Shown: positions 1 through 5,695, counted from the stretch's first letter. The stretch: DNA of 5,881 nt from Chloroflexota bacterium (GCA_017860765.1 JAGDMY010000101.1:1-5881), one strand, 5' to 3'. Program-made: numbers and translations. The notes: generated by a model not told the origin, from the letters alone.

Positions 1-363
1 GACCGTATCCGCGATCATTTTGCTGATCGGAATTTTTGTTCTGTTATATAGCTCATAGCGTTCGCCCTCCATTTTGCCTGGAGCGCCACATGACAGGAAG
101 AACTCAAAATCCGGCCTTAATGTTTCGGCGAAACCCAGGTACTTCTTTCCCCCAAAGCAGCCAACCGAATCAGTGCCGAAGCCGAGGGAGCGACCGTTTC
201 TTACCTCTACCATTGCCCCTATCAAACAGCGCGGCACCGAGCCGGGCTTGACGAGCTCTGCTTGCCCTTCTTTATCACTGTAATAAAAGGTGATAGGAAG
301 CTCTGCCCGGTTGAAGTACTTCCGCCACAACCCAAGAACTTTCTCCTTGAATTCTATATCCAT
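1..363 (-). CDS. DUF169 family protein (COG2043-like), partial, C-terminus beyond window edge
   Basis: The frame is open from ATG 363-361 to the window edge and gives 121 residues without a stop, so the gene runs off the left end. I recognise the DUF169 family by three motifs in order: PRCLIGAMVEVRNGRSL (about residues 44-60), DSVGCFGGKKYLGF (65-78) and FFLSCGAPGKMEGERY (88-103). Each block has one cysteine (C46, C69, C92), which could bind a metal or cofactor; that is inference. The family has no firmly established function that I know of and is common in anaerobic bacteria and archaea. No signal peptide or membrane segment is visible, so it is probably cytoplasmic. The start is well supported by a strong Shine-Dalgarno sequence (AGGAGGAG) at 372-379. 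The gene lies 109 bases downstream of the MFS gene on the same strand and has its own extended -10 promoter candidate. Family assignment is confident; function is unknown. Confidence 0.87.
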   Translation of the reverse strand, partial: MDIEFKEKVLGLWRKYFNRAELPITFYYSDKEGQAELVKPGSVPRCLIGAMVEVRNGRSLGFGTDSVGCFGGKKYLGFAETLRPDFEFFLSCGAPGKMEGERYELYNRTKIPISKMIADTV

Positions 364-371
364 GAATTACA

Positions 372-379
372 CTCCTCCT
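372..379 (-). promoter_or_regulatory. Strong ribosome binding site of the DUF169 gene
   Basis: Read on the minus strand, AGGAGGAG lies 8 bases before ATG 363. This is a near-perfect Shine-Dalgarno match and fixes the start of the partial DUF169 gene. It is the strongest ribosome binding site in the window. Confidence 0.8.
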
Positions 380-399
380 GATTTACCTTCTACGTCTAA

Positions 400-408
400 A
401 TCATAGCA
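400..408 (-). promoter_or_regulatory. Candidate extended -10 promoter for the DUF169 gene
   Basis: On the minus strand the sequence TGC-TATGAT forms an extended -10 element: a TGn motif followed by a hexamer matching TATAAT at five of six bases. The hexamer 17 bases upstream (GATCTT, 423-428) is a poor -35, which extended -10 promoters tolerate. The transcript would begin about 30 bases before the start codon. The call rests on motif matching alone, and read-through from the MFS gene is an alternative. Confidence 0.4.
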
Positions 409-472
409 ATGGTGGTTTTAACAAGATCTAAGGAATTGAGGTTTCAAGATCCACAAATAACCGTGTTAAAGC

Positions 473-1678
473 TCACAAGCTGGTTTTATGTTCCTTGATC
501 AGAATTAGCGAAAGGGCGGCGACCAGGACTACTATGCCAAAAATCAACCAGGCTGGATTATAGGATGTGGTCCTATCCACTATATAGCCAAAAAGGGGAG
601 GGCCGGCAATCGCGCCGATCATTCCCAGACTCATCGCCCAGCCCAAACCTGCAGCGGTCATATCCCTGCTCGAAATCTCAGTGGCAAAGGCCATAAAAAC
701 CCCATTCCAGCCAAAGGCAGTGGCCCCGAGGATAACCATCATGAAGAAGAGCAGCCCCCAGGGCAGCCCGGAGATTCCCATTGACAGGACTATGGCTAAA
801 GTCCCGCTTATAATCCCGATGATGGTTAAGGGGGTTTTTCTTTTTCCGCCAAAGGCTCTATCGCTCAGAGACCCCCACATAATACGACCTACTGCGCCGC
901 CAATATTAGTCACCATCAAAAAGGCACCGGCTTCAATAGCGGGCATCCCTTTGACCTGTACCAGCTGCAATACCAGGTAGGTAGAAATGCTAATTTGCAG
1001 GGCACCATAGGCCCCGCAGGCCAGTCCCAGATGCAGCAGTCTTTTATCGCCCAACAAGCGGCGGAAAATTGCCAGGGCTGGACTTTGCGGCGCCGGTGAA
1101 CGCGAGGACCGGTCTCGAAAGACCAGGAAACCCGCAACGACGACTACCATAATAGCAGCCCCCAGAATTAAGGTGGTATTGCTCCAGCCAAGCCCTGTAG
1201 CCAGGACGGGAATTATAACGGCTCCTACGGCAGAGCCGATGGTCACAGCTGACTGTTTGATGCTCAGGGCCGTAGCCCGGCTCCTGGGCGAAAACCAGTG
1301 CACCAGTGCCATGGAGGTGGAGGGACCGGTAAAGGCATAGCCGATTCCGGCCAGAAAAATCAGGACATAACCCGTGCCCACATTGTCGACCCTTGAAAAT
1401 AGGGCAAAAAATACCCCCAGCATACCTGTCACCAGCAGAAGTCGCCGCACACCGAACCGGTCGATCAGCCAGCCAGCCGGCAGGCCGAAGATCATTACAG
1501 CCAGATTTATCAGTGAATTGAATAGCCCTAACTGGGTCCGGTTTATATTCAGGGCTTCCAGCAGAAAAGGGGCCAGCGGACCGAAGGAAAAAACTGTCAT
1601 GGAAAGAATCGTCTGGAGCGAAAAGACGGTTCCTAAGATGACCCAGCGATAGCTGGCATTTTCCGGCCCTTGTTTCAA
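473..1678 (-). CDS. Major facilitator superfamily (MFS) transporter, 12 helices, substrate unknown
   Basis: A 401-residue polytopic inner-membrane carrier of normal length for a 12-helix MFS protein. The motif-A loop GWLIDRFGVRR is at residues 69-79, between helices 2 and 3. Its counterpart GSLSDRAFGGKRK is at 269-281, between helices 8 and 9. The helix 4-5 loop WFSPRSRATALSI is at 128-140, and GPPLFGYIVDRT (359-370) ends helix 11. A charged central loop at about 187-213 separates the two six-helix halves. It looks like an MFS_1 member of the organic-anion or nitrate/cyanate-like groups, but the substrate cannot be told from sequence. The start is TTG (1678-1676); the next in-frame methionine, M27, would cut into helix 1. 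Ribosome binding is weak: GGGAG lies 14 bases upstream and AGGA only 2 bases upstream. The stop is TGA at 475-473. The gene sits between htrA and the DUF169 gene on the same strand, with a promoter candidate in the preceding gap. Family is near certain; direction of transport and substrate are open. Confidence 0.93.
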   Translation of the reverse strand: MKQGPENASYRWVILGTVFSLQTILSMTVFSFGPLAPFLLEALNINRTQLGLFNSLINLAVMIFGLPAGWLIDRFGVRRLLLVTGMLGVFFALFSRVDNVGTGYVLIFLAGIGYAFTGPSTSMALVHWFSPRSRATALSIKQSAVTIGSAVGAVIIPVLATGLGWSNTTLILGAAIMVVVVAGFLVFRDRSSRSPAPQSPALAIFRRLLGDKRLLHLGLACGAYGALQISISTYLVLQLVQVKGMPAIEAGAFLMVTNIGGAVGRIMWGSLSDRAFGGKRKTPLTIIGIISGTLAIVLSMGISGLPWGLLFFMMVILGATAFGWNGVFMAFATEISSRDMTAAGLGWAMSLGMIGAIAGPPLFGYIVDRTTSYNPAWLIFGIVVLVAALSLILIKEHKTSL

Positions 1679-1729
1679 TGTCCTGGCCCCATCTCCCGAA
1701 AAATAATCCTGCGCTACAGTGATCTTCCA

Positions 1730-1755
1730 GGGAATTTCCCAATAATACTAATGGG
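1730..1755. repeat. Two nested inverted repeats over the MFS promoter -10 region (candidate operator)
   Basis: The perfect palindrome GGGAATTTCCC (5-base arms, 1-base centre) is at 1730-1740. It shares its CCC with a second repeat at 1738-1755, CCCAATA..TAATGGG, with 7-base arms carrying one mismatch and a 4-base loop. Together they cover the proposed -10 hexamer (1745-1750) and the expected transcription start of the MFS gene. A repressor bound there would block transcription; alternatively the two repeats form mutually exclusive RNA hairpins. The symmetry is visible, the role is inferred. Confidence 0.4.
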
Positions 1756-1773
1756 ATATTCATTGATCGTCAA
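1745..1773 (-). promoter_or_regulatory. Candidate sigma-70-type promoter of the MFS gene
   Basis: On the minus strand TTGACG (1773-1768, five of six bases of the -35 consensus) is followed after exactly 17 bases by TAGTAT (1750-1745, four of six of the -10 consensus). The predicted transcript starts near 1738, giving a leader of about 60 bases before the TTG start codon. This supports separate transcription of the MFS gene from htrA. It is based on motif matching only. Confidence 0.5.
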
Positions 1774-1790
1774 CTTTATCGGGCAGGATT

Positions 1791-2912
1791 CTAAGAGGGT
1801 GGTGGAGAGGTGGCCAGGGTGACTGCGACCGTGTTCTCAGTGTTGCCACGGTAATAAGTGATGTTCACCTGCCGGCCTATCTGGTAACCATGCATGAGGT
1901 TGTTGAAATCATCTACCGAAGCGATATCCTGGTTATCTACGGCGGTAATTACATCCCCGGGCTGGATCCCGGCTTTATCCGCCGGGCTGCCACTGGCCAC
2001 CTGGGTCACCAGAACACCCTGGCTTAATGGCAGATTGTATCTCAAGACTACCAACCGGTCCACGGTATAGAGGCTTACCCCAATCCAGGGGCGGATGGCA
2101 TAGCCAACTTTGATAAGATCACTGATGATGGGCAGCGCCACCTTGGTGCTGATGGCATAGCCCATGCCTTCCACGCCCACCTGACTCACTTTGATGCTGG
2201 TAATGCCGACTATCTTGCCTAAGAGGTCTACCAATGGACCTCCACTATTGCCGGGGTTGATGGCCGCATCTGTTTGTATTAAATCATACATGGTCTCTCC
2301 CGGGGCGACAGATATAGACACTCCCAGGGCCCCCACGATTCCTTTAGTAGCACTGATGCCCTGGCCCAGGGAGTTTCCCAGGGCGGCTACCCAATCACCG
2401 ACCCTGAGCTTGTTGGAGTCGTCCACTTTGGCTGCGCGCAGGTTGGGGGCACTAATCTTAATAACCGCTAAATCGGAGACCGGATCGCTGCGTACTAACA
2501 CCGAGGGGTAATTTCGTCCGTCTTCCAGGGTTATGGTGATGCTGTTAGCGCCTGAAACAACATGGTCATTGGTTATGATCAGGCCGCTGTCATCTATGAT
2601 CCATCCCGACCCGGCTCCCTCCTGATTCAGGTTGTTGCCGAAAACACTTATGGCGGGAGCGATGGTATTAATGGCCACCACCGAAGGTCTGACGCTGGCC
2701 ACCGCAGATACAAAGTCCGGAATGCTGGGCAAAAGCGTATTATCGGTGGTAGGGGGAGGGGTAAAGTTGGGATTAATCGGCGCGGGAGTAACAACGGGCA
2801 GGGGGGTCGGGCTCGGTCCCAGGCCGAAGTAAACGCAGCTTGAACTCAACCCCGTAATAGCCGCAATAATCAGCAGGATTATACCCAGTTTAAATTGCCT
2901 TTCCCTTGGCAT
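1791..2912 (-). CDS. htrA: HtrA/DegP-like membrane-anchored serine protease with one PDZ domain
   Basis: A 373-residue protease of the trypsin-like S1C (HtrA/Deg) family, which degrades or refolds damaged envelope proteins outside the cytoplasmic membrane. Residues 8-25 form a hydrophobic N-terminal segment. It ends in SSSC with Cys26, a weak lipobox because the hydrophobic residue sits at -4 rather than -3, so the protein is either a lipoprotein or held by an uncleaved anchor. A Thr/Pro-rich linker (about 32-57) follows. The protease domain spans about 65-270. Its catalytic triad is His117 in TNDHVV, Asp147 in SDLAVIK and Ser223 in NPGNSGGPLV, all intact. A single PDZ domain (about 274-368) contains GSPADKAGIQPGDVI and ends in a short Pro-rich tail. 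The length is normal for one-PDZ members. The start ATG 2912 is supported by AGAGGT 7 bases upstream, and the stop is TAG at 1793-1791. The gene is divergent from the ABC exporter operon. Family is certain; the symbol is used in the general sense, since several paralogues may exist. Confidence 0.95.
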   Translation of the reverse strand: MPRERQFKLGIILLIIAAITGLSSSCVYFGLGPSPTPLPVVTPAPINPNFTPPPTTDNTLLPSIPDFVSAVASVRPSVVAINTIAPAISVFGNNLNQEGAGSGWIIDDSGLIITNDHVVSGANSITITLEDGRNYPSVLVRSDPVSDLAVIKISAPNLRAAKVDDSNKLRVGDWVAALGNSLGQGISATKGIVGALGVSISVAPGETMYDLIQTDAAINPGNSGGPLVDLLGKIVGITSIKVSQVGVEGMGYAISTKVALPIISDLIKVGYAIRPWIGVSLYTVDRLVVLRYNLPLSQGVLVTQVASGSPADKAGIQPGDVITAVDNQDIASVDDFNNLMHGYQIGRQVNITYYRGNTENTVAVTLATSPPPS

Positions 2913-2919
2913 TATCAGT

Positions 2920-2925
2920 ACCTCT
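2920..2925 (-). promoter_or_regulatory. Ribosome binding site of htrA
   Basis: AGAGGT on the minus strand, 7 bases before ATG 2912, is a good Shine-Dalgarno match. It supports the chosen start, which also places the hydrophobic anchor directly at the N-terminus. Confidence 0.65.
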
Positions 2926-2959
2926 TATTACATTCTAACAATTTTTGCCTGGTATCATC

Positions 2960-2988
2960 ATTTTAAAATACTTCCCTTGCCTGCACAA
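2960..2988 (-). promoter_or_regulatory. Candidate promoter of htrA
   Basis: On the minus strand TTGTGC (2988-2983) and TAAAAT (2965-2960, five of six bases of the -10 consensus) are separated by 17 bases. The predicted transcript begins about 40 bases before the start codon. The -10 lies inside the palindrome ATTTTAAAAT (2960-2969). The -35 matches consensus at only the TTG, so the call is moderate. No CIRCE-type heat-shock operator is visible. Confidence 0.45.
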
Positions 2989-3004
2989 TGCGGGCCGATA
3001 TGAA
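2977..3004 (+). promoter_or_regulatory. Alternative weak promoter for the ABC operon, overlapping the htrA promoter
   Basis: TTGCCT (2977-2982) and TATGAA (2999-3004) are spaced by 16 bases on the plus strand. If used, the transcript would have a leader of about 50 bases, and the promoter would overlap the -35 of the divergent htrA promoter, so the two would compete for polymerase. Both hexamers are mediocre matches and the call is tentative. Confidence 0.25.
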
Positions 3005-3009
3005 TATCA
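2998..3009. repeat. Short inverted repeat GATAT-GA-ATATC in the divergent region
   Basis: A 5-base inverted repeat with a 2-base centre lies about midway between the divergent start codons, just upstream of the perfect TATAAT at 3031. The position suits a regulator binding site, but so short an AT-rich symmetry can arise by chance. Confidence 0.3.
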
Positions 3010-3030
3010 GCTTATTCAACTGGTACTTCG

Positions 3031-3036
3031 TATAAT
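3031..3036 (+). promoter_or_regulatory. Candidate -10 element of the ABC exporter operon
   Basis: A perfect TATAAT lies 24 bases before the ATG at 3061. The hexamer 17 bases upstream (CAGCTT, 3008-3013) is not a recognisable -35, and no TGn extension is present, so use of this element would probably need an activator. The transcript would start near 3043, leaving a very short leader, in line with the lack of a Shine-Dalgarno sequence before the first gene. Confidence 0.4.
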
Positions 3037-3060
3037 CATTTTATAGTAACTTAAACCACT

Positions 3061-4098
3061 ATGTTATATCATGAAAAAAGTGTGGTAACGGGTGATAAGC
3101 TAACACAAAGTCACGCTCCCGCAGCTCCAGTTGTACGCATCCAGAACCTGCGTAAGGTTTATGCTGTGACCCAGCAGGAACCCGGGGCCAGGGCGGCAAT
3201 GCAGGGCCTCGTGCGCCGGCACAGGTCAGAAATTGCGGCAGTAGATGACATCTCTTTCGATCTGGAATCCGGCGAAATCGTAGGTTTCCTGGGTCCCAAC
3301 GGGGCCGGCAAAACTACCACGCTGAAAATGCTTTCCGGTCTATTACATCCCACATCGGGCGAAGTAAATGTGCTGGGCTATGTTCCCTGGAAGCGAGAGA
3401 AGCCTTTTCTGCGTCAGATTACTCTCGTAATGGGCCAGCGCAATCAATTGATATGGGATATTCCGGCCATGAGCTCGTACGAACTGAACCGTGTCATTTA
3501 TCGCATCCCGGAGGATAACTATCGCCGTACCCTGGCGGAATTGACTGAACTATTGGAATTAGGGCCCTTGCTGCACAAACCTGTCCGCAATCTCTCCCTG
3601 GGGGAAAGGATGAAATGTGAAATCGCAGCCGCTCTTCTGCACCAGCCGAAGGTAGTTTTTCTGGATGAGCCTACTATTGGCCTGGATGTAACAATGCAGC
3701 GGCGTATCCGCTCTTTCATCGCCGAATACAACCGCCGGTTTGGGGCTACCGTGCTTCTGACCAGCCATTATATGGCCGATGTCGAAGCTCTGTGCAAACG
3801 GGTAGTGGTCATTCACCATGGCAAGCTCCTTTTCGATGGAGAGTTATCCCGACTGGTACAGAAGTTCACGGAACACAAGACGGTCATTGTGCAAATTGCA
3901 GATTGTGAGAATGATCTGGCTTCTTACGGTCAGGTAATTTCCTGCAAAGAAGGGCGGTTCACCCTCCGCATTCCCAAAGCAGAAACAGCTAAAGTCACGG
4001 AAAGGCTTCTGGCCGACCTTCCGGTGGTAGACCTGCTGGTGGAAGACCCCCCTATCGAAGAAGTTATTGAGCGGGTTTTTGCCCAGGGGAAGCTATGA
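3061..4098 (+). CDS. ABC-2 type exporter, ATP-binding subunit (COG4586-like)
   Basis: A 345-residue cytoplasmic ATPase that would power the two membrane subunits encoded next. Walker A is GPNGAGKT (78-85), the Q-loop region lies around GQRNQL (125-130), and the ABC signature is NLSLGERMK (177-185), with LSLGE replacing LSGGQ. Walker B plus catalytic glutamate is VVFLDEP (198-204, E203), followed by the D-loop GLD (207-209) and H-loop TSH (H236). All catalytic parts are intact. Between the first strand (VVRIQNLRKVY, 24-34) and AVDDISF (60-66) lies an insert of about 25 residues, typical of the COG4586 group. A C-terminal domain (about 270-345) follows the nucleotide-binding domain. The start is uncertain: ATG 3061 has no Shine-Dalgarno sequence, and GTG 3082 (residue 8) is equally possible since the conserved domain starts only near residue 24. 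The stop overlaps the next start by 4 bases (ATGA). Family members have been linked to viologen (toxic cation) export in a cyanobacterium; the substrate here is unknown. Confidence 0.93.
   Translation: MLYHEKSVVTGDKLTQSHAPAAPVVRIQNLRKVYAVTQQEPGARAAMQGLVRRHRSEIAAVDDISFDLESGEIVGFLGPNGAGKTTTLKMLSGLLHPTSGEVNVLGYVPWKREKPFLRQITLVMGQRNQLIWDIPAMSSYELNRVIYRIPEDNYRRTLAELTELLELGPLLHKPVRNLSLGERMKCEIAAALLHQPKVVFLDEPTIGLDVTMQRRIRSFIAEYNRRFGATVLLTSHYMADVEALCKRVVVIHHGKLLFDGELSRLVQKFTEHKTVIVQIADCENDLASYGQVISCKEGRFTLRIPKAETAKVTERLLADLPVVDLLVEDPPIEEVIERVFAQGKL
4085..4090 (+). promoter_or_regulatory. Ribosome binding site of the first ABC permease gene
   Basis: AGGGGA lies 4 bases before ATG 4095, inside the end of the ATPase gene. 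With the ATGA overlap it indicates coupled translation of ATPase and permease. Confidence 0.6.
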
Positions 4099-4898
4099 AA
4101 TTTCTGGTTGGATTATATGTCCAGCAATTCAAAACCACTCTGGCTACCATGTTAGCCTATCGTGCCATGCTGCTCATATGGATGATAGGTCAGGTCCTGG
4201 AACCCCTGGTATACCTGATTGTGTGGTCCATAGTCTCCAATAATAACGGGGGCAGCGTGGGCGATTATACCACCAGCCAGTTTGCCGCTTATTACATACT
4301 GCTGATGCTGATCAATCAGGTATCTTATACCTGGATCATGTATGAATTCGAATATCGTGTCCGGGAAGGCATTCTCTCTTTCTCTCTGTTACGACCGGTA
4401 CATCCAATTCACTCGGATATTGCAGATAACCTTTCTTCAAAGTTAATCACCACTCCTTTCATGGTAGTGGTGGCAGCTGTATTTGCTGTCTTTTTCCATC
4501 CTTCTCTCGCTCCGCAGCCGTGGGCGATCCCCCTTTTTCTCGCGGCTTTAGCTCTGGCTTTTGCGGTCCGCTTTCTTCTGGAATGGACTCTGGCCCTGGC
4601 GGCCTTCTGGACTACCCGGGTCAGTGCGATCAACCAGACCTATTTCGTAGTAATGCTCTTCCTTTCGGGGCAGTTTGCCCCGCTGACGCTTTATCCCTCC
4701 TCAATACAGGCTCTGGCTTATATATTACCCTTCAGGTGGTTGATAACCTATCCTATCGATCTTATTTCCGGGCGCTTAACTCTGAATGAAGCTTTGATAG
4801 GGCTGGGAGCCCAGGTGATCTGGCTGATGATCTGCTACGTCATCTTGCAGGTGGTGTGGAGGCGGGGCCTGAGGGTTTATTCGGCGGTGGGGGCGTGA
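4095..4898 (+). CDS. ABC-2 type exporter, first membrane subunit (COG4587-like)
   Basis: A 267-residue inner-membrane protein with about six hydrophobic segments (roughly 25-48, 61-82, 119-136, 143-170, 183-199 and 235-255). It belongs to the ABC-2 permease group that pairs with COG4586 ATPases. Supporting features are the N-terminal amphipathic stretch YVQQFKTTLATMLAYR (8-23), the cytoplasmic loop REGILSFSLLRPVHP (90-104), which resembles the segment where this family contacts its ATPase, the FLSGQFAPLTLYP block (189-201), and the C-terminal RRGLRVYSAVG (256-266). It starts at ATG 4095, overlapping the ATPase stop by 4 bases, and ends in TGA that overlaps the GTG start of the third gene. It should form the translocation path together with that second, related subunit. 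No cleavable signal peptide or extracellular domain is visible, as usual for the family. Confidence 0.9.
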   Translation: MKFLVGLYVQQFKTTLATMLAYRAMLLIWMIGQVLEPLVYLIVWSIVSNNNGGSVGDYTTSQFAAYYILLMLINQVSYTWIMYEFEYRVREGILSFSLLRPVHPIHSDIADNLSSKLITTPFMVVVAAVFAVFFHPSLAPQPWAIPLFLAALALAFAVRFLLEWTLALAAFWTTRVSAINQTYFVVMLFLSGQFAPLTLYPSSIQALAYILPFRWLITYPIDLISGRLTLNEALIGLGAQVIWLMICYVILQVVWRRGLRVYSAVGA

Positions 4899-5680
4899 AT
4901 TATATCCGTCTAATCGTGGCCTTTTTCCGGCTGGGAATCATGGGCGAAACTGCCTACCGGGTCAATTTCTTTCTTCAACTATTTCAATCCATCCTCAGCC
5001 TGGGAGTGGCCGTAATCGGATTGGCGGTTGTATTTTCCTATACGGATTTGCTGGGAGGTTGGGGACCGGAGGAAATCCTGGCCCTGGTGGGAGTATATCT
5101 TTTTGCCGGCGGCATTATCGGACTGGTCATTCAACCGGGCATGCAAAGATTTATTGAATCTGTCCGGGACGGCACGCTGGATTTTATTCTTGCCAAGCCC
5201 GAAGATGCTCAGCTGCTGGTAAGCATCCAGGAGGTGAATATCTGGAGCCTGATAGATATTGCCCTGGGACTGGGAGTCTTAATTACTGCCCTGATCCGGC
5301 TGGGGGAGAAGGTAGGGGTCGGGCAGGCCGGAGAGTTCATTCTGATGCTATTAGCCGGAGCAATTATCATATATAGCTTCTTCCTTATTCTGGCTACACT
5401 TTCTTTCTGGTTTGTGAGGGTGGAGAATATTTTGGTAATTTTCCAGAGTATGTATGAAGCTGGCCGCTGGCCGGTGAGCCTGTATCCAGGCTGGCTGCGC
5501 TACGGGTTGACTTTCGTTATACCCGTGGCCTTTGCAACCACAGTGCCTGCTGAAGCTCTCACGGGGCGTCTGGGCTGGGAGACTATGTTAATCGCGGTGG
5601 CATTAGCACTTGTCCTGTTCATCGCTTCCCGGGCCTTTTGGAGAATCGGACTGCGACATTATTCCGGAACATCGGCCTGA
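4895..5680 (+). CDS. ABC-2 type exporter, second membrane subunit (COG3694-like)
   Basis: A 261-residue inner-membrane protein with about six hydrophobic segments, the partner permease of the preceding gene. Family-typical blocks are ETAYRVNFF (18-26), VRDGTLDFILAKP (90-102), the stretch from YEAGRWPVSLYPGW (187-200) to VIPVAFATTVPAEAL (208-222), and the C-terminal FWRIGLRHYSG (248-258). I chose GTG 4895, which overlaps the upstream stop as GTGA, because the protein then begins directly with the hydrophobic family N-terminus and repeats the coupling seen at 4095. A longer in-frame reading from GTG 4856 would add 13 residues (Gly/Glu-rich, no match to the family) translated from inside the upstream gene. 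A G-rich stretch (GGTGGGGG, 4886-4893) precedes the start and may serve in ribosome binding, although coupling seems more important. The stop is TGA at 5678-5680. No terminator hairpin is visible in the 15 bases that follow. Confidence 0.9.
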   Translation: MNYIRLIVAFFRLGIMGETAYRVNFFLQLFQSILSLGVAVIGLAVVFSYTDLLGGWGPEEILALVGVYLFAGGIIGLVIQPGMQRFIESVRDGTLDFILAKPEDAQLLVSIQEVNIWSLIDIALGLGVLITALIRLGEKVGVGQAGEFILMLLAGAIIIYSFFLILATLSFWFVRVENILVIFQSMYEAGRWPVSLYPGWLRYGLTFVIPVAFATTVPAEALTGRLGWETMLIAVALALVLFIASRAFWRIGLRHYSGTSA

Positions 5681-5695
5681 GAGTGTCCGACAGCT

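Larger units (their letters stand above)
1699..1790 (-). repeat. 8-bp inverted repeat closing the htrA-MFS gap, followed by a T-tract (possible terminator or leader structure)
   Basis: In the minus-strand reading, AATCCTGC begins immediately after the htrA stop codon (1790-1783). Its exact inverted copy GCAGGATT lies at 1712-1705, followed by a T-rich run (TTATTTTT, 1706-1699). The arms are perfect over 8 bases but enclose 70 bases, which themselves contain smaller hairpins. An RNA reading through from htrA could fold into a branched structure ending in a U-tract. That resembles an intrinsic terminator or attenuator, although a loop this large makes simple termination doubtful. The repeat is seen directly; its function is inference. 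Confidence 0.4.

Noticed and set aside
36..283. Two short plus-strand open frames at the left edge
   Set aside because: They run antisense to the clearly recognisable DUF169 gene, have low-complexity Ser/Pro-rich products and lack ribosome binding sites.
464..480. Possible terminator hairpin at the end of the MFS gene
   Set aside because: The GCT-CACA-AGC symmetry has only three-base arms and no following T-run on the minus strand.
1675..1692. Five-codon minus-strand frame (ATG 1692 to TGA) overlapping the MFS TTG start
   Set aside because: The overlap would allow translational coupling, but the only purine-rich site abuts its ATG with no spacing, so initiation there is unlikely.
1044..1763. 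A 239-codon open frame on the minus strand overlapping the start of the MFS gene
   Set aside because: It is a shifted-frame shadow of the MFS gene. Its product is rich in Cys, Arg and Gly with no recognisable domain, while the MFS frame has clear motifs over the same bases.
2191..2843. Plus-strand open frames of about 66-106 codons antisense to htrA
   Set aside because: They reflect the codon bias of the protease gene on the other strand and contain no domain; the products are Gly- and Arg-rich shadows.
3071..3088. Mini open frame ATG AAA AAA GTG TGG TAA overlapping the start of the ABC ATPase
   Set aside because: It is five codons long, has no ribosome binding site and lies out of frame. 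A leader-peptide role cannot be supported from the sequence.
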